From NCBI GenBank assembly GCA_910586565.1, contig CAJUIT010000007.1:72047-136046 (forward strand): a DNA stretch of 64,000 bases, read 5' to 3'. The notes under the pieces were generated by a model. That model saw only the letters and a program-made list of their open reading frames with translations. It searched no databases and was not told the origin of the DNA. This DNA is from an uncultured Muribaculaceae bacterium (lineage in GTDB: Bacteria > Bacteroidota > Bacteroidia > Bacteroidales > Muribaculaceae). The position numbers and the translations under genes were made by a program. Below, piece by piece: positions 1-8,643 of this stretch (position 1 is its first letter; every line of letters starts with the position of its first letter).

Positions 1-55
1 CACGCCGGGAGGCTTTGCCGCCGGGGTGTGGCGGAAGCTCGCGCTGCTTGCTCAC
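1..55 (-). CDS. possible start of next glycan-operon gene (partial)
   Basis: Reading leftward from a GTG at 55, the frame stays open to the window edge and encodes a basic start (V/M)SKQRELPPHPGGKASRR. It lies 25 bases past the stop of the preceding glycosyltransferase on the same strand, where a further gene of the same operon would be expected. Only 18 codons are visible, there is no ATG, and no family can be assigned. This is a guess from position and an open frame. Confidence 0.25.
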   Translation of the reverse strand, partial: MSKQRELPPHPGGKASRR

Positions 56-80
56 GAGCGGAAAGCCGCGGGTAAATGAT

Positions 81-869
81 TCAGCGGCGGCGCGAAAGTT
101 CGTCCTGCTTTGCCATTGTGGCGAGTTTGTATTGAGCTTCGAGCATAGCCCACAGTAAGCCGGGATGCCCGTCGCGGAAGCCCCCTTTCAGAATGTAGGA
201 GCGGAAAAAACGGCTGAACGGTTTGAGCATAAACGCCCCCGTGCCATAACGGCGCGCCCCGCGGCGCTGCACCTCTTTTTCGGTGTAGCGCTCCATTTTT
301 TCAAGGCGTGAGGCTACGGTGTTCTCCTCAAGGTGGTCGATGGCAAGGTCGCGGCGCGACGAGGGGATGGTGTCGATGCGCCCCGTCACCACCGGCTGCG
401 AATGGATTGTGGGTGGCCAGTCGATTGAATCGCGGCGTGCGAAGCGTGTCACATAGTCGGGGTAGAGGCTCCGTAGCTCTTTCCCCATGAATCGGTTGCG
501 GCGGGGGATGCGCAGGGCTGCGGGAGCATCGGGTGCGGCTGCAACCTCATAGAGGTGCTTGCGGAGCGCTTCGGGAATCACCTCGTCGGCATCGACAATC
601 AGCACCCAGGGGTTGGAGGCGGCCTGAATTGCGGCGTTGCGTGCCGGCTCGCAGATGCCGCAGCGCTCGAAATCGACGATTCGGGCACCATAGCGTTCGG
701 CAATGGCGCGTGTGGCGTCGTCGCTGTGCATGTCGACCACCACAATCTCGTCGAAGTGTTTGAGCGAGTGGAGTACACGATCGAGGTGGCGCGCTGCATT
801 GAATGTGTTGAGCACAGCCGAGATGCGCGGGGGGGTGTTTTTGTCAGAGCCGGTGGAGGTGGTTGTCAT
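81..869 (-). CDS. GT2 family glycosyltransferase (WaaE/KdtX-like)
   Basis: A 262-residue GT-A fold glycosyltransferase, expected to transfer a sugar from a nucleotide-sugar donor to a lipopolysaccharide-core or similar acceptor at the inner face of the cytoplasmic membrane. The N-terminal strand and loop (ISAVLNTFNAARHL, from about residue 16), the EIVVVDMHSDDAT segment and the DAD metal-binding motif at residues 93-95 are typical of the short family that includes WaaE/KdtX. The C-terminus is basic and probably membrane-associated. The ATG overlaps the stop of the upstream gene by four bases (ATGA), so translation is likely coupled to the GT4 gene. Donor and acceptor cannot be read from sequence. 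Confidence 0.88.
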   Translation of the reverse strand: MTTTSTGSDKNTPPRISAVLNTFNAARHLDRVLHSLKHFDEIVVVDMHSDDATRAIAERYGARIVDFERCGICEPARNAAIQAASNPWVLIVDADEVIPEALRKHLYEVAAAPDAPAALRIPRRNRFMGKELRSLYPDYVTRFARRDSIDWPPTIHSQPVVTGRIDTIPSSRRDLAIDHLEENTVASRLEKMERYTEKEVQRRGARRYGTGAFMLKPFSRFFRSYILKGGFRDGHPGLLWAMLEAQYKLATMAKQDELSRRR

Positions 870-2047
870 GGGCGGTGGGGCGAAAGCAGTTGGTTAACGG
901 AATTGTGGATGTCGAAATCGGCACCGCGGGCGGTGGCTACCTCTGCGAGGTGCCGGCGGGCGTCGGGGTCGGTGGCGATAACCGTGAGGGTATCGGCGAG
1001 GGCTTCGGCGTCGGAGGGTGGAACGAGAAGTCCGGCTTTGCCGTTTTGCAGAATTTCGGCAGGTCCGCTTGGACAGTCGGTGGCGATTACGGGGCGCCCG
1101 AGAATCATCGCCTCAACAAGCACGAGGCCGAAACCTTCATATTTCGAAGAGAGCACCAAACCGAGCGAGCGGCCGATTACGGGGGCGGCATCGGTGATGA
1201 AGCCGGTGAATGTGGTGTGCTGCGCAATGCCGAGGTCGGTGGCGAGCTGTTGGAGTGCCATTCGGTCGCGCCCTTCTCCCACAAGTACTAAATGAGGGGC
1301 AGTTGCGGTTGCCGGGAGGCGGTCGAGCATCAGCCGATAGGCTTTGAGCAGGGTGGTGTTATCTTTCTGGCTCTCCTCCATGCGGGCAACCGAAACAATG
1401 TAGGGGGTGGTGGGAATCATGTGGGGGAGCGGTGCTTCGGCGCGGCGGCGGAGTTCGTCGAAGTTATAGCCGTTGTAGATGCGCACAAATTTGTCGGTCA
1501 GCGAGGGGAACAGGCGTTTCCCCTCTTCCACCATTATGTCGGAAATCAGGGCAATCCGGCTGTAGCGTGCCATCCCCTCCATCTGTCGGCGGGTGTGTCG
1601 GGGGCTGCGGCGCAGGTTTTCCTCGATGCTGAAATGGTAGAAGCCCGTGACGGGGCGCGGGCAGTTGCGCAGGGCTGTGTAGAAAGTTGCGTCGAAGTCA
1701 ATCACCTCATCGCAGTTCTCGACAAGCCGGCGCAATCTGCGCGATGCCACGGCCGAGCGCATCGGGTTGAGGAGAAGCTCATCGTAGATTTTTATGTGGA
1801 GGGGGAGGCGGCGGCTTATTTTCTCGCGCCGCCAGCGGGTGAGCGCGGGGGCATCGTTGAGGTAGACAACCTTCACCCCTGCGGGGATTTTTGGAAGGTG
1901 CACTTCGAGCCCCTCCATTTTTATCCCTATGGCGAGGGTGACCTCGAATTTCGCGAGGTCGATGTTGCGCAGGTATTCAACAAGGATGGTGTCGATACCT
2001 CCGTCGAGGAAGCGGCTTATGAGGAAAAGCAGGCGGCGTTTTTTCAT
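866..2047 (-). CDS. GT4 family glycosyltransferase
   Basis: A 393-residue GT-B fold glycosyltransferase. It starts MKKRRLLFLISRF and has the C-terminal retaining-enzyme signature EGFGLVLVEAMILGRPVIAT (E-x7-E type) after a nucleotide-binding region IVSVARMEESQKDNTTLLKA. It is expected to add a sugar during lipopolysaccharide or capsule synthesis. I chose the ATG at 2047 because it overlaps the upstream stop as ATGA and puts the N-terminal strand at the usual place. A longer frame extends upstream, but only into the preceding gene. It is the middle gene of a three-gene operon with four-base overlaps on both sides. Confidence 0.88.
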   Translation of the reverse strand: MKKRRLLFLISRFLDGGIDTILVEYLRNIDLAKFEVTLAIGIKMEGLEVHLPKIPAGVKVVYLNDAPALTRWRREKISRRLPLHIKIYDELLLNPMRSAVASRRLRRLVENCDEVIDFDATFYTALRNCPRPVTGFYHFSIEENLRRSPRHTRRQMEGMARYSRIALISDIMVEEGKRLFPSLTDKFVRIYNGYNFDELRRRAEAPLPHMIPTTPYIVSVARMEESQKDNTTLLKAYRLMLDRLPATATAPHLVLVGEGRDRMALQQLATDLGIAQHTTFTGFITDAAPVIGRSLGLVLSSKYEGFGLVLVEAMILGRPVIATDCPSGPAEILQNGKAGLLVPPSDAEALADTLTVIATDPDARRHLAEVATARGADFDIHNSVNQLLSPHRP

Positions 2048-2994
2048 GGTTGCAGATGTGTGAAGTTCAGGTGCTTGTCGAGCTCGTAGAGAGCAATGAG
2101 CCGACGGCGGCATTTTGTGGCTCCCGGGCGCAGGCGGTTGATGTTGGCGAGAATTTCATCGCCACGGGTTTTCAGCACATCGGGGAATTTGCCGAGACGC
2201 TTCATGGTGCGCCCCGCCAGCATGCCGCGTGCCGTTTTGTCGAGTTGCAGAAAGTCGGCCACTTTAAGCATCACCGGGAGTCCCTCGATGAAATATAGCC
2301 CCGATTTTGAAGCACCGGGACTGACTTTTGCATTGTGCTGACGGAAATAGTTGAGTTTGCGGCGCACTTCAACCGCTCCACCTTTCATTGCCATGTTCAC
2401 CCAGAAGAACCAGTCGCCGCAGTAGCGCATGGTTAGCTGCACATCCTCGATTGGGGGAGCCTGCAAGCGGCGGAACAGCACCATGCTTGCGTTGTACACG
2501 TCGGCTGTCCACAGCAGTTTGCGGGCGGCGAGCTCACGACCTGTGAGGAATTCGGTTGCGGGAGCACCTTTTTTCCAGCGGTCCCAATCCATGCCCGGAA
2601 TGTCGTTGCCTGAGGCATCCACCATGTGTGAACCGCTGAATGCCATCACCGCCTCGGGGTAACGGTCGAGCTCTTTCACAAGGGTTTCGAGAAACGAGGG
2701 GTCGGCGTAATCGTCGCTTTCGGCAATCCACACATATTTTCCGCGGGCAACGGCCAGTCCCTTTTTCCATTGCGCGAAGGTGCTCCCCGAGTTGGTGTCG
2801 TTGAGAATGATGTGTGCCACTTTCTCGTTGGAGCGGTAGCTTTCGATGATGTCGCGGCTCGAATCGGTGGAGCAATCGTCGAGCAGAATCACCTCAATGT
2901 CGGTGAATGACTGGTTGAGCACACTGTCGATGCGCTGCCGCAGATAGGGGGCGTGGTTGTAGTTTGGGATGATTACGGATACGGTTGGAGCCAT
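2044..2994 (-). CDS. GT2 family glycosyltransferase
   Basis: A 316-residue glycosyltransferase with the canonical start VSVIIPNYNHAPYLRQRIDSVL, a donor-binding LLDDCSTDSS segment and the SDD metal site at residues 93-95 (WIAESDDYADP). It is first in the three-gene operon and overlaps the GT4 gene by four bases. A Bacteroidota-type promoter lies about 30-60 bases upstream. The acceptor is unknown. The context of several glycosyltransferases suggests O-antigen, core or capsule assembly. Confidence 0.9.
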   Translation of the reverse strand: MAPTVSVIIPNYNHAPYLRQRIDSVLNQSFTDIEVILLDDCSTDSSRDIIESYRSNEKVAHIILNDTNSGSTFAQWKKGLAVARGKYVWIAESDDYADPSFLETLVKELDRYPEAVMAFSGSHMVDASGNDIPGMDWDRWKKGAPATEFLTGRELAARKLLWTADVYNASMVLFRRLQAPPIEDVQLTMRYCGDWFFWVNMAMKGGAVEVRRKLNYFRQHNAKVSPGASKSGLYFIEGLPVMLKVADFLQLDKTARGMLAGRTMKRLGKFPDVLKTRGDEILANINRLRPGATKCRRRLIALYELDKHLNFTHLQP

Positions 2995-3025
2995 AAGTGC
3001 TGAACAATGAATTGCATCGTCATAG

Positions 3026-3058
3026 CAAATTTACGCAGAAGCCGCGGGATTGGCAAAA
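3026..3058 (-). promoter_or_regulatory. Bacteroidota-type promoter for the GT operon
   Basis: On the minus strand TAAATTTG (3033-3026) matches the -7 consensus TAnnTTTG, and TTTG (3058-3055) lies 21 bases upstream, close to the usual 19-20. It would start transcription about 25 bases before the GT2 start codon at 2994. Confidence 0.6.
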
Positions 3059-3063
3059 TTTTT

Positions 3064-3260
3064 AGACGAAAGACAAAAAGACAAAAGACGAAAAGCGAGA
3101 ATAGTTTTTAGTTTTCAGAGGCCATTCGGCGTAGCCGCACGTAGAGCCGCCATATATGGCGGCTTGTAGCCTTGCCGCCACAATCGGCGGGCTTCGCACG
3201 CCGGGCTGCGCGTGATGCGCCGGGCTGTGCCGGCTGTGCGAGATGGGGATAGAAGGCAGC
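3064..3260. repeat. composite intergenic repeat (families R3, R1, R2)
   Basis: A gene-free stretch made of three repeat types found elsewhere in the window. 3064-3123 is an A/G-rich GACGAAAGAC/ACAAAAGACG tract running into GTTTTTAGTTTTCAGAGGC (R3). 3145-3164 is the perfect 20-base palindrome AGCCGCCATATATGGCGGCT (R1). 3182-3202 is AATCGGCGGGCTTCGCACGCC (R2, 21 bases with the second half shared by the other copies). It lies upstream of the GT operon and downstream of the next minus-strand gene. I see no coding potential. Confidence 0.75.
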
Positions 3261-3279
3261 AATCAGTTGATAAAGGTCG

Positions 3280-3378
3280 GGACTTTAGGGTCGTTAGGGT
3301 CTTTAGAGTCGTTAAGGTCTTTAGAGTCGTTAAGGTCTTTAGGGTCGTTAAGGACTTTAAAGACTTTAAGGACCTTAG
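3280..3378. repeat. 9-base tandem repeat, 11 units (family R5)
   Basis: Eleven consecutive 9-base units of the form GGTCTTTAG / GGTCGTTAA / GGACTTTAA, running into the stop codon of the phosphoethanolamine-transferase-like gene (TAA at 3377-3375). Four units of the same 9-mer recur at 31614-31649, also just past the 3' end of a minus-strand gene. It has the look of a slippage-prone microsatellite rather than coding or CRISPR sequence. Confidence 0.85.
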
Positions 3379-5237
3379 TGACTCTTAGTTGCGGTTGCTG
3401 CGGGGATGGGGAGGCCGCAAGAGGTTTGGCGGGGTGGAGGGTTATAGGCCGGTGAGAGGATGTCGAGCGACGGGTTGTAGACCGGCGAGGTGATGAGCGC
3501 GATGTTGAGCAGGGTGTGGGAAATGTCGGAAAGGATGCCGGGGCGCTCTGTGGCGTTGATGATTGCTGCGGCGGTTTCGGGGTGACGGCTGCGGTAGGAG
3601 TTCGACATCCACACGAAAAACGGAATGCGGAACACGTGGTCGACATATTGCTCCGTGTTGCCTTCAGCGGGCTTTTTGCGCAATGCCGAATCGCGGTAGT
3701 CGTAGACTTCCTCGCCGTGGTCGGGGAAATAAATCACCACCGCCTCACGCTCGCGATAGTAGTTGATAATGCGGGCCACCACGCTGTCGTTGTAGAATGT
3801 GGCGTTGTCGTAGTCGGCGATGCGCTGTCGGCGCTCATCATCGAGCCAGGGACGTTGCGCATCGGGAACATCATTGGCCGTGAACCGCTCCCATTGCGGT
3901 TGACGGGGGTAATCGGCCCACAGATGTTGCCCCGAGAGATGAATGATGTCGAGCGACTTTCCCTCCGGCTGATTCTCGCGCACAATAAGTGCCGAATCGG
4001 CAAATTCAAGGTCGTAGAGGTAGTTTTCGGGCACGAACATGGATGTGTAGCAGCCGTGGCGAAGAACAGGATGGGCAATGACGGCGGCAAGGGAGAATGC
4101 CCAATGCGACGAAGCGTTGGTGAGTTGATTGTCGGCGAAGTTAACATTGAAGCCTGCACGGCGGAATGCCACGGGGAAACTCACCGATTCAAACCAGTTG
4201 CGGCTGTGGAGGCGAGGGTCCACAGCAAAAATGTCGCGCAGTGATTCGGATGTGCGCGGTGTGAATGTGGCCATGTCGGTGAAGCACACAAGGGTGTCAC
4301 CTTGGGTGGAGTGAGCCAACCGTTCGAGTCGCGGATTTGTGGGGAGCGGATAGCCGTAGAGACTGCTATGGCTGCGGATGAAGGATTCACCGATAATGCA
4401 CACCACCTGCAGCGAGTCGCCGGCTTGAGTTGTCGCCTTGCCGCTTTCGAGAAACCGCTGCTGCACGCGTGCCCACCCGCGTGTTTCCTTCTCGGCAAGC
4501 GACAGCGAGCGCAGGGCAAAGAGCAGACGGGAAAGATTGTCGCACGATTCCTGTTGCTCATGCGAATGCACCACCCATGTGGCAAGGGCACCCACACTCT
4601 GAGCGCGATAGATGCCGCTGAAGCGCAAGGAGTATGTCACGCCTGCACCCAGCATTGCTACGGTGAGCAGGGCTGTCAGCGCTTTAAATGGAAAATGTAT
4701 TTTAAGGTTGAAAAGCAGATGCTTCACCCGGCGGTTGATTCGCTCCCTGAACTTGCACGCTACGAAAAACAGCGCTATGAGTCCCGCCGTGACTGCAAGG
4801 CCGGTGTGGAACGGAGCTGCGTTAAACAGCACGTCGATAATGTCGGTGACCTCCTTATGGTTTGTTTCGGCGGCGAGCGAGAGTAGAGCCGGAGAGATGT
4901 GGAGTTTCCATATCTCGAAAACAACCCCTTCGGTTAGAAACAGCAGTGCGCTGAAGGCGATGATGATGCCGCGCAGCAGCCGTTTCAAAGCTTTCGGGGG
5001 TGTGATGAGGGTTAGGATTCCCCACAGGTAGGCGAGCATGAACGCCACCCCGAAACGGGTTATCCATGAAACGGGATAGGAGGAGTGGCAGGTTGGAACG
5101 CTGTGAAGAACCCAATGGCTTGAGGAACCCAACAGCAGCGTTACCAACGCTATTAAAGGCCATTCGCGGCACAACGGCACCACAATGGTGTTGACGATGA
5201 GTTTACCCCACTCCACCACCGTTTTAAACAGCTTCAT
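3375..5237 (-). CDS. phosphoethanolamine transferase-like inner-membrane enzyme (EptA/CptA type)
   Basis: A 620-residue protein with about five N-terminal membrane helices (residues about 25-215) followed by a periplasmic sulfatase-fold domain. Visible motifs are GESFIRSHSSLYGYPLPTNP (from 283; E284 a likely metal ligand), the nucleophile region TFTPRTSESLRD with Thr329, HLSGQH (433-438), PDHGEE (505-510; D506, H507) and H534. Family members move phosphoethanolamine from phosphatidylethanolamine to lipid A or core sugars, which alters sensitivity to cationic peptides. The ATG at 5237 lies one base after the stop of the PP-loop gene; a longer open frame extends upstream only within that gene. 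Substrate is inferred from family. Confidence 0.87.
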   Translation of the reverse strand: MKLFKTVVEWGKLIVNTIVVPLCREWPLIALVTLLLGSSSHWVLHSVPTCHSSYPVSWITRFGVAFMLAYLWGILTLITPPKALKRLLRGIIIAFSALLFLTEGVVFEIWKLHISPALLSLAAETNHKEVTDIIDVLFNAAPFHTGLAVTAGLIALFFVACKFRERINRRVKHLLFNLKIHFPFKALTALLTVAMLGAGVTYSLRFSGIYRAQSVGALATWVVHSHEQQESCDNLSRLLFALRSLSLAEKETRGWARVQQRFLESGKATTQAGDSLQVVCIIGESFIRSHSSLYGYPLPTNPRLERLAHSTQGDTLVCFTDMATFTPRTSESLRDIFAVDPRLHSRNWFESVSFPVAFRRAGFNVNFADNQLTNASSHWAFSLAAVIAHPVLRHGCYTSMFVPENYLYDLEFADSALIVRENQPEGKSLDIIHLSGQHLWADYPRQPQWERFTANDVPDAQRPWLDDERRQRIADYDNATFYNDSVVARIINYYREREAVVIYFPDHGEEVYDYRDSALRKKPAEGNTEQYVDHVFRIPFFVWMSNSYRSRHPETAAAIINATERPGILSDISHTLLNIALITSPVYNPSLDILSPAYNPPPRQTSCGLPIPAATATKSH

Positions 5238-5238
5238 G

Positions 5239-6432
5239 TTAGTTATTGCAGTGAGTGAAATCGGCATCGAGAATCCAGCGGGTGGAGTCGGCGACGATGG
5301 CCGCAGGGTTGGAGCGGAAACGGTTTTGAATGTCGCGCCACAAGGGGGAGTTGGTGCGGGTGCGGCGGGCATGCACAATAGCCTCGGAATTTTCGAGGTC
5401 GGAGGCGGTGTAGTCGAATCCGAACGGACGCGGATCCATCCCTTCTGCAAAAAAGGCGAACATGGTGCGCAGGCATTTCTCGCATTTGCAGCAGTTGTTG
5501 CCTCCGCCCGAAATCCAGCACACATGCAGGTTGGGGATGAGGTTGTTGCGGTTGGCGAAATTGGCGATGCGGGCGATTTTCTGCTGACGGCTCAGCTCGA
5601 AGCCGTCGTGAATCACGCGGCACGATGCCAGGCGCAGCCGGTTGTCGATTGTCGGGTCGCTTGCGCAAGTGATGCCGCGGCGCGTTTCGGCCGTGTGCGA
5701 CGATGCGATGTAGAGCTTCTGCAGCGAGTGAGTGGCGGCTATCGGTGCTCCGTGGCCAATGATTCCCATGCCATGCTGGAAACCGTGCCACCATCCGTCG
5801 CCGCTGTCGGCAACGAGTTGGTCAAGGCGCCCTTCATCAAGAAACGTGCGGAAATTGGTTTTCACATAAACGGCATCCACACCAAATTGCCGGGCGCTCT
5901 CCTCGGTGTGTTTCCTCACGTTTTCCCACCCTTCCACATCGTTGAGCTTTATGTCGGCACCCCAAAGCGAAATCAGCAGCGGATGTTCGCTGTGGTGGGT
6001 TATGAGAGTGGTGAACGCATCGGCACCTCCGCTGAAAAATGCGCCGGCCTCGCATGGGTGGTCGGTTGCGGCAGGGGCTGCATCAACAATGCGCCCAACC
6101 TTTATTTTTCCGCCGAATTTCATTGAGGGAAACATCTCCTCGTATCCCCGTTTTACCTCGGGAATGCACTCGAAAAAGGTACGGTCGAGTTCGGGAAGCT
6201 CAAGGGTGGCATCGGTTACCCACACAATTGGGAGCACGTTGCACACAAACGGAATCACGGCGATGGCAGGGGGCACATCTTCTACAGGCGATGAATATTC
6301 GGCAGTGAAGCGGTGGTCGGGGTTGAACAATCGTTTGAGTTTTCCGGTGGGTTTGAACTCTACGGAGATGGAATTCGGGGTGATTTCCACCTTCTTCACG
6401 ATTATGTGTTTGCGTTTGAACAGGTCGGTCAT
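5239..6432 (-). CDS. PP-loop ATPase-like protein with QueC-like Cys cluster
   Basis: A 397-residue protein. Residues about 1-120 match nothing I recognise. Residues 132-142 (FFSGGADAFTT) form a PP-loop nucleotide-binding motif of the SGGxDS type, as in adenylating enzymes such as QueC, GuaA or asparagine synthetase. Toward the end, C305 and C314/C315/C317/C320 (GNNCCKCEKCLRTM) resemble the structural zinc site of QueC. It is not a normal QueC: it is much longer, has Ala for the usual Asp+1 Ser, and there are no queuosine genes nearby. The next gene starts one base after its stop, so the pair is co-translated. An activating or ligating role on a glycan or lipid A modification is plausible but unproven. 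Confidence 0.7.
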   Translation of the reverse strand: MTDLFKRKHIIVKKVEITPNSISVEFKPTGKLKRLFNPDHRFTAEYSSPVEDVPPAIAVIPFVCNVLPIVWVTDATLELPELDRTFFECIPEVKRGYEEMFPSMKFGGKIKVGRIVDAAPAATDHPCEAGAFFSGGADAFTTLITHHSEHPLLISLWGADIKLNDVEGWENVRKHTEESARQFGVDAVYVKTNFRTFLDEGRLDQLVADSGDGWWHGFQHGMGIIGHGAPIAATHSLQKLYIASSHTAETRRGITCASDPTIDNRLRLASCRVIHDGFELSRQQKIARIANFANRNNLIPNLHVCWISGGGNNCCKCEKCLRTMFAFFAEGMDPRPFGFDYTASDLENSEAIVHARRTRTNSPLWRDIQNRFRSNPAAIVADSTRWILDADFTHCNN

Positions 6433-6494
6433 AGGTGTGTTTCGGTTGGGTTCCCGATTGGCGTAGCCATTTGTTCGGGTCGCTTAAAGATTGA

Positions 6495-6502
6495 CAAAGT
6501 TA
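6495..6502 (-). promoter_or_regulatory. -7 promoter element for PP-loop/EptA-like operon
   Basis: Minus-strand TAACTTTG (6502-6495) matches TAnnTTTG exactly, about 60 bases upstream of the PP-loop start codon. I see no well-placed TTTG at -33. Confidence 0.5.
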
Positions 6503-6558
6503 CTGAATAGGGCTTGATTTTCCGGCAGATTCAAACAGAATCTTTTCGGCTTTATATT

Positions 6559-6566
6559 TATCTTTG
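6559..6566 (+). promoter_or_regulatory. -7 promoter element for GT2 gene
   Basis: TATCTTTG matches the -7 consensus and ends 11 bases before the first ATG (6578). Such a start would leave almost no leader for that ATG, so the second in-frame ATG at 6596 is a possible true start. Confidence 0.55.
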
Positions 6567-6577
6567 CGGGTTACTTT

Positions 6578-7600
6578 ATGCAAAAACACAGCGATATGAC
6601 TGAAAAAGAGCCTTTGGTGTCGGTGATTGTGCCGGTCTATAACAGCGAGCGTTACTTGAAAGAAACGTTCCGCAGCATTCTGGAGCAGAGCTACCGCAAC
6701 ATAGAGGTGATAGCCGTTGACGATGGCAGCACCGACGGGAGCGCCGTAGTTCTGAAAAACATGGCTGCTGCCGACCCCAGGCTGAAAGTAATATCCACTC
6801 CGAATCAAGGGCCGTCGTTGGCACGTCTTACCGGTGTGGAAGCTGCCGCAGGGGAGTATGTGCAGTTTTTCGACAGCGACGACTTGATGCTTCCCGGAGC
6901 CATTGCGCGTAGTGTTGAAAAGGCTGTTGCCACCAATGCCGACATGGTGGTGTGCACGTTTGTTACCCGTTTCCTTTCTGGAGAGGATGTTCAATCTCAG
7001 GAGATGCGCCTCCCGCTGATGTCGGGGCGCGAATATCTCGCCGATGTGCTTGCGGGTAAAGGTTATTGGAGCTTGTGGAACATGATTGTGAAGCGGAGCT
7101 TGTTCTCCACGCTTGAATACTTGGCGAAGGGATTACTGATGGGGGAGGACTCGGTGTGGAAAGCCCAGATTCTGATGGCTTGCAAACGCTTGGCACGGGT
7201 GGAGGAGCCGGGGATGATTTATGTGGAGCGGGATGACTCGCTAACGCACTTCAAGTTATTGCCCGACAAGAAATTCGCCGACCTTATCGCTTCGGAAAAA
7301 TGGTTGCTTGATTATGTGAGCCGCAACGCCGAGGGTTCGGAATTTGATGTGCCGTTGGCGATATGGAAAAAGAACATCATGTTTCAGCACATCCACTATC
7401 ATCGGCCCGACGTAGTTGAGGAGGAGATGCGTGAGTTGTGGCGTAACATCGCGCGCTATCCCGAAGTGGAACAGTCGATGAACAGGCACGAGAAGAAAGT
7501 GGCCGAATTTTTCAAACGGTCGACGAAAGTGGGATTGTGGCGGCTGAAATTCAAGCTATGGCGCAAACGCATGAAAGCGCGCCTCAGGCATCGTTGCTGA
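6578..7600 (+). CDS. GT2 family glycosyltransferase
   Basis: A 340-residue GT-A glycosyltransferase with PLVSVIVPVYNSERYLKETF, AVDDGSTDGS and the FFDSDD metal site. The basic C-terminus (LWRLKFKLWRKRMKARLR) could bind the membrane surface. Start is ATG 6578 or, given the promoter 12 bases upstream, ATG 6596 (MTEKEPL). Its last 17 bases overlap the 3' end of the convergent GT2 gene on the other strand. Role in surface polysaccharide synthesis is inferred from neighbours. Confidence 0.9.
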   Translation: MQKHSDMTEKEPLVSVIVPVYNSERYLKETFRSILEQSYRNIEVIAVDDGSTDGSAVVLKNMAAADPRLKVISTPNQGPSLARLTGVEAAAGEYVQFFDSDDLMLPGAIARSVEKAVATNADMVVCTFVTRFLSGEDVQSQEMRLPLMSGREYLADVLAGKGYWSLWNMIVKRSLFSTLEYLAKGLLMGEDSVWKAQILMACKRLARVEEPGMIYVERDDSLTHFKLLPDKKFADLIASEKWLLDYVSRNAEGSEFDVPLAIWKKNIMFQHIHYHRPDVVEEEMRELWRNIARYPEVEQSMNRHEKKVAEFFKRSTKVGLWRLKFKLWRKRMKARLRHRC

Positions 7601-8594
7601 CCTTTGCGGGGCGCACACCTTTGAGTGTGCGGATTATGCGGTAGGCCGGTCGCCAGAACACCGAAGTGACGAATTTAAGTGTCGGGCCGCCATGAAGAAG
7701 ATAGTAGAACCCTATTCTCGCCGACAACGGAACCCGCTTCGAGTGAATCGCGTCGTTCACGATTTTGCGGTAGCGGCGGTTGAAGGTGGATATGTCGTTG
7801 ATTTGGTCGCGTTCGAGCCACACTTTGTAGAGCTGACGGATAACGTCGGTGTAGCGGTGTTTGCGGCTGATGCGCGGAATGTATTCCTCAAGGATGGTGA
7901 GGCGTGAGAATGCGCTCGCATCCTTCACTTTCGCACTTGTGATTGAATTTTTGTTGAGATAGTAGATGTAGGTGGGGGCGTTGCAGAATGCAATCGACGT
8001 TATCTGCGCGGCATGGGCAAGGCGCCACTGGTGGTCCTCATGCACTATCCCCTCGCGAAACCACAACCCTTTGTCGACGAACCATTGGCGGCGGTAGAGC
8101 TTGTTCCATGCGGTTTCGGGCACATCTGTAAGCACGTGTTCCTCAATCCATTCGCGGTTGGTTGTATATGCCGGAAACTGATAGTTGGTGGTGTCGAGGT
8201 AGCGCCACATCTCTTGCGTCACCACAAGATTACCCTGCACGATGTCGACACCCGGATAGCGTTCGGCCACCGCTGTGAGCTGCTCCATGCAGTCGTGGGT
8301 GATTTCATCGTCGCTGTCGAGGAAATAGAGGTAGTCGCCCGTGGCATGAAGCACCCCGGTGTTTCGTGCTCCCGAGAGCCCTTTGTTGACTTCATGTTTC
8401 AGAAACATGAAGCTGATGGGGCCGTTGTAGGCCGCGACCGCCTCACGAGCCATTTCCATGCTGCGGTCGCCACCGCAGTCATCAACCAATATACATTCCA
8501 TCTCCCCTTTCCACGTTTGGGAGAAAACCGATTTGAGGCAACGGTCGATGTAGGGCTCGACTTTATAGACCGGGATGATGATTGAAATCTTCAT
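7584..8594 (-). CDS. GT2 family glycosyltransferase
   Basis: A 336-residue GT2 enzyme: MKISIIIPVYKVEPYIDRCL, a donor-site CILVDDCGGDRS, and YFLDSDDEI as the metal-binding DxD. The ATG at 8594 gives the standard N-terminus; an in-frame extension runs upstream but would start inside the promoter. It is a single-gene unit facing the pyruvyl transferase gene across a shared, overlapping promoter region. Confidence 0.9.
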   Translation of the reverse strand: MKISIIIPVYKVEPYIDRCLKSVFSQTWKGEMECILVDDCGGDRSMEMAREAVAAYNGPISFMFLKHEVNKGLSGARNTGVLHATGDYLYFLDSDDEITHDCMEQLTAVAERYPGVDIVQGNLVVTQEMWRYLDTTNYQFPAYTTNREWIEEHVLTDVPETAWNKLYRRQWFVDKGLWFREGIVHEDHQWRLAHAAQITSIAFCNAPTYIYYLNKNSITSAKVKDASAFSRLTILEEYIPRISRKHRYTDVIRQLYKVWLERDQINDISTFNRRYRKIVNDAIHSKRVPLSARIGFYYLLHGGPTLKFVTSVFWRPAYRIIRTLKGVRPAKVSNDA

Positions 8595-8643
8595 GGCGAT
8601 TAGTGTGAGGCTTGTAGGTGTGAGGCTTGTTTCTTGTTTCTTG

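Noticed and set aside
3280..3378. possible CRISPR array
   Set aside because: The units are 9 bases and contiguous, with no spacers or cas genes.
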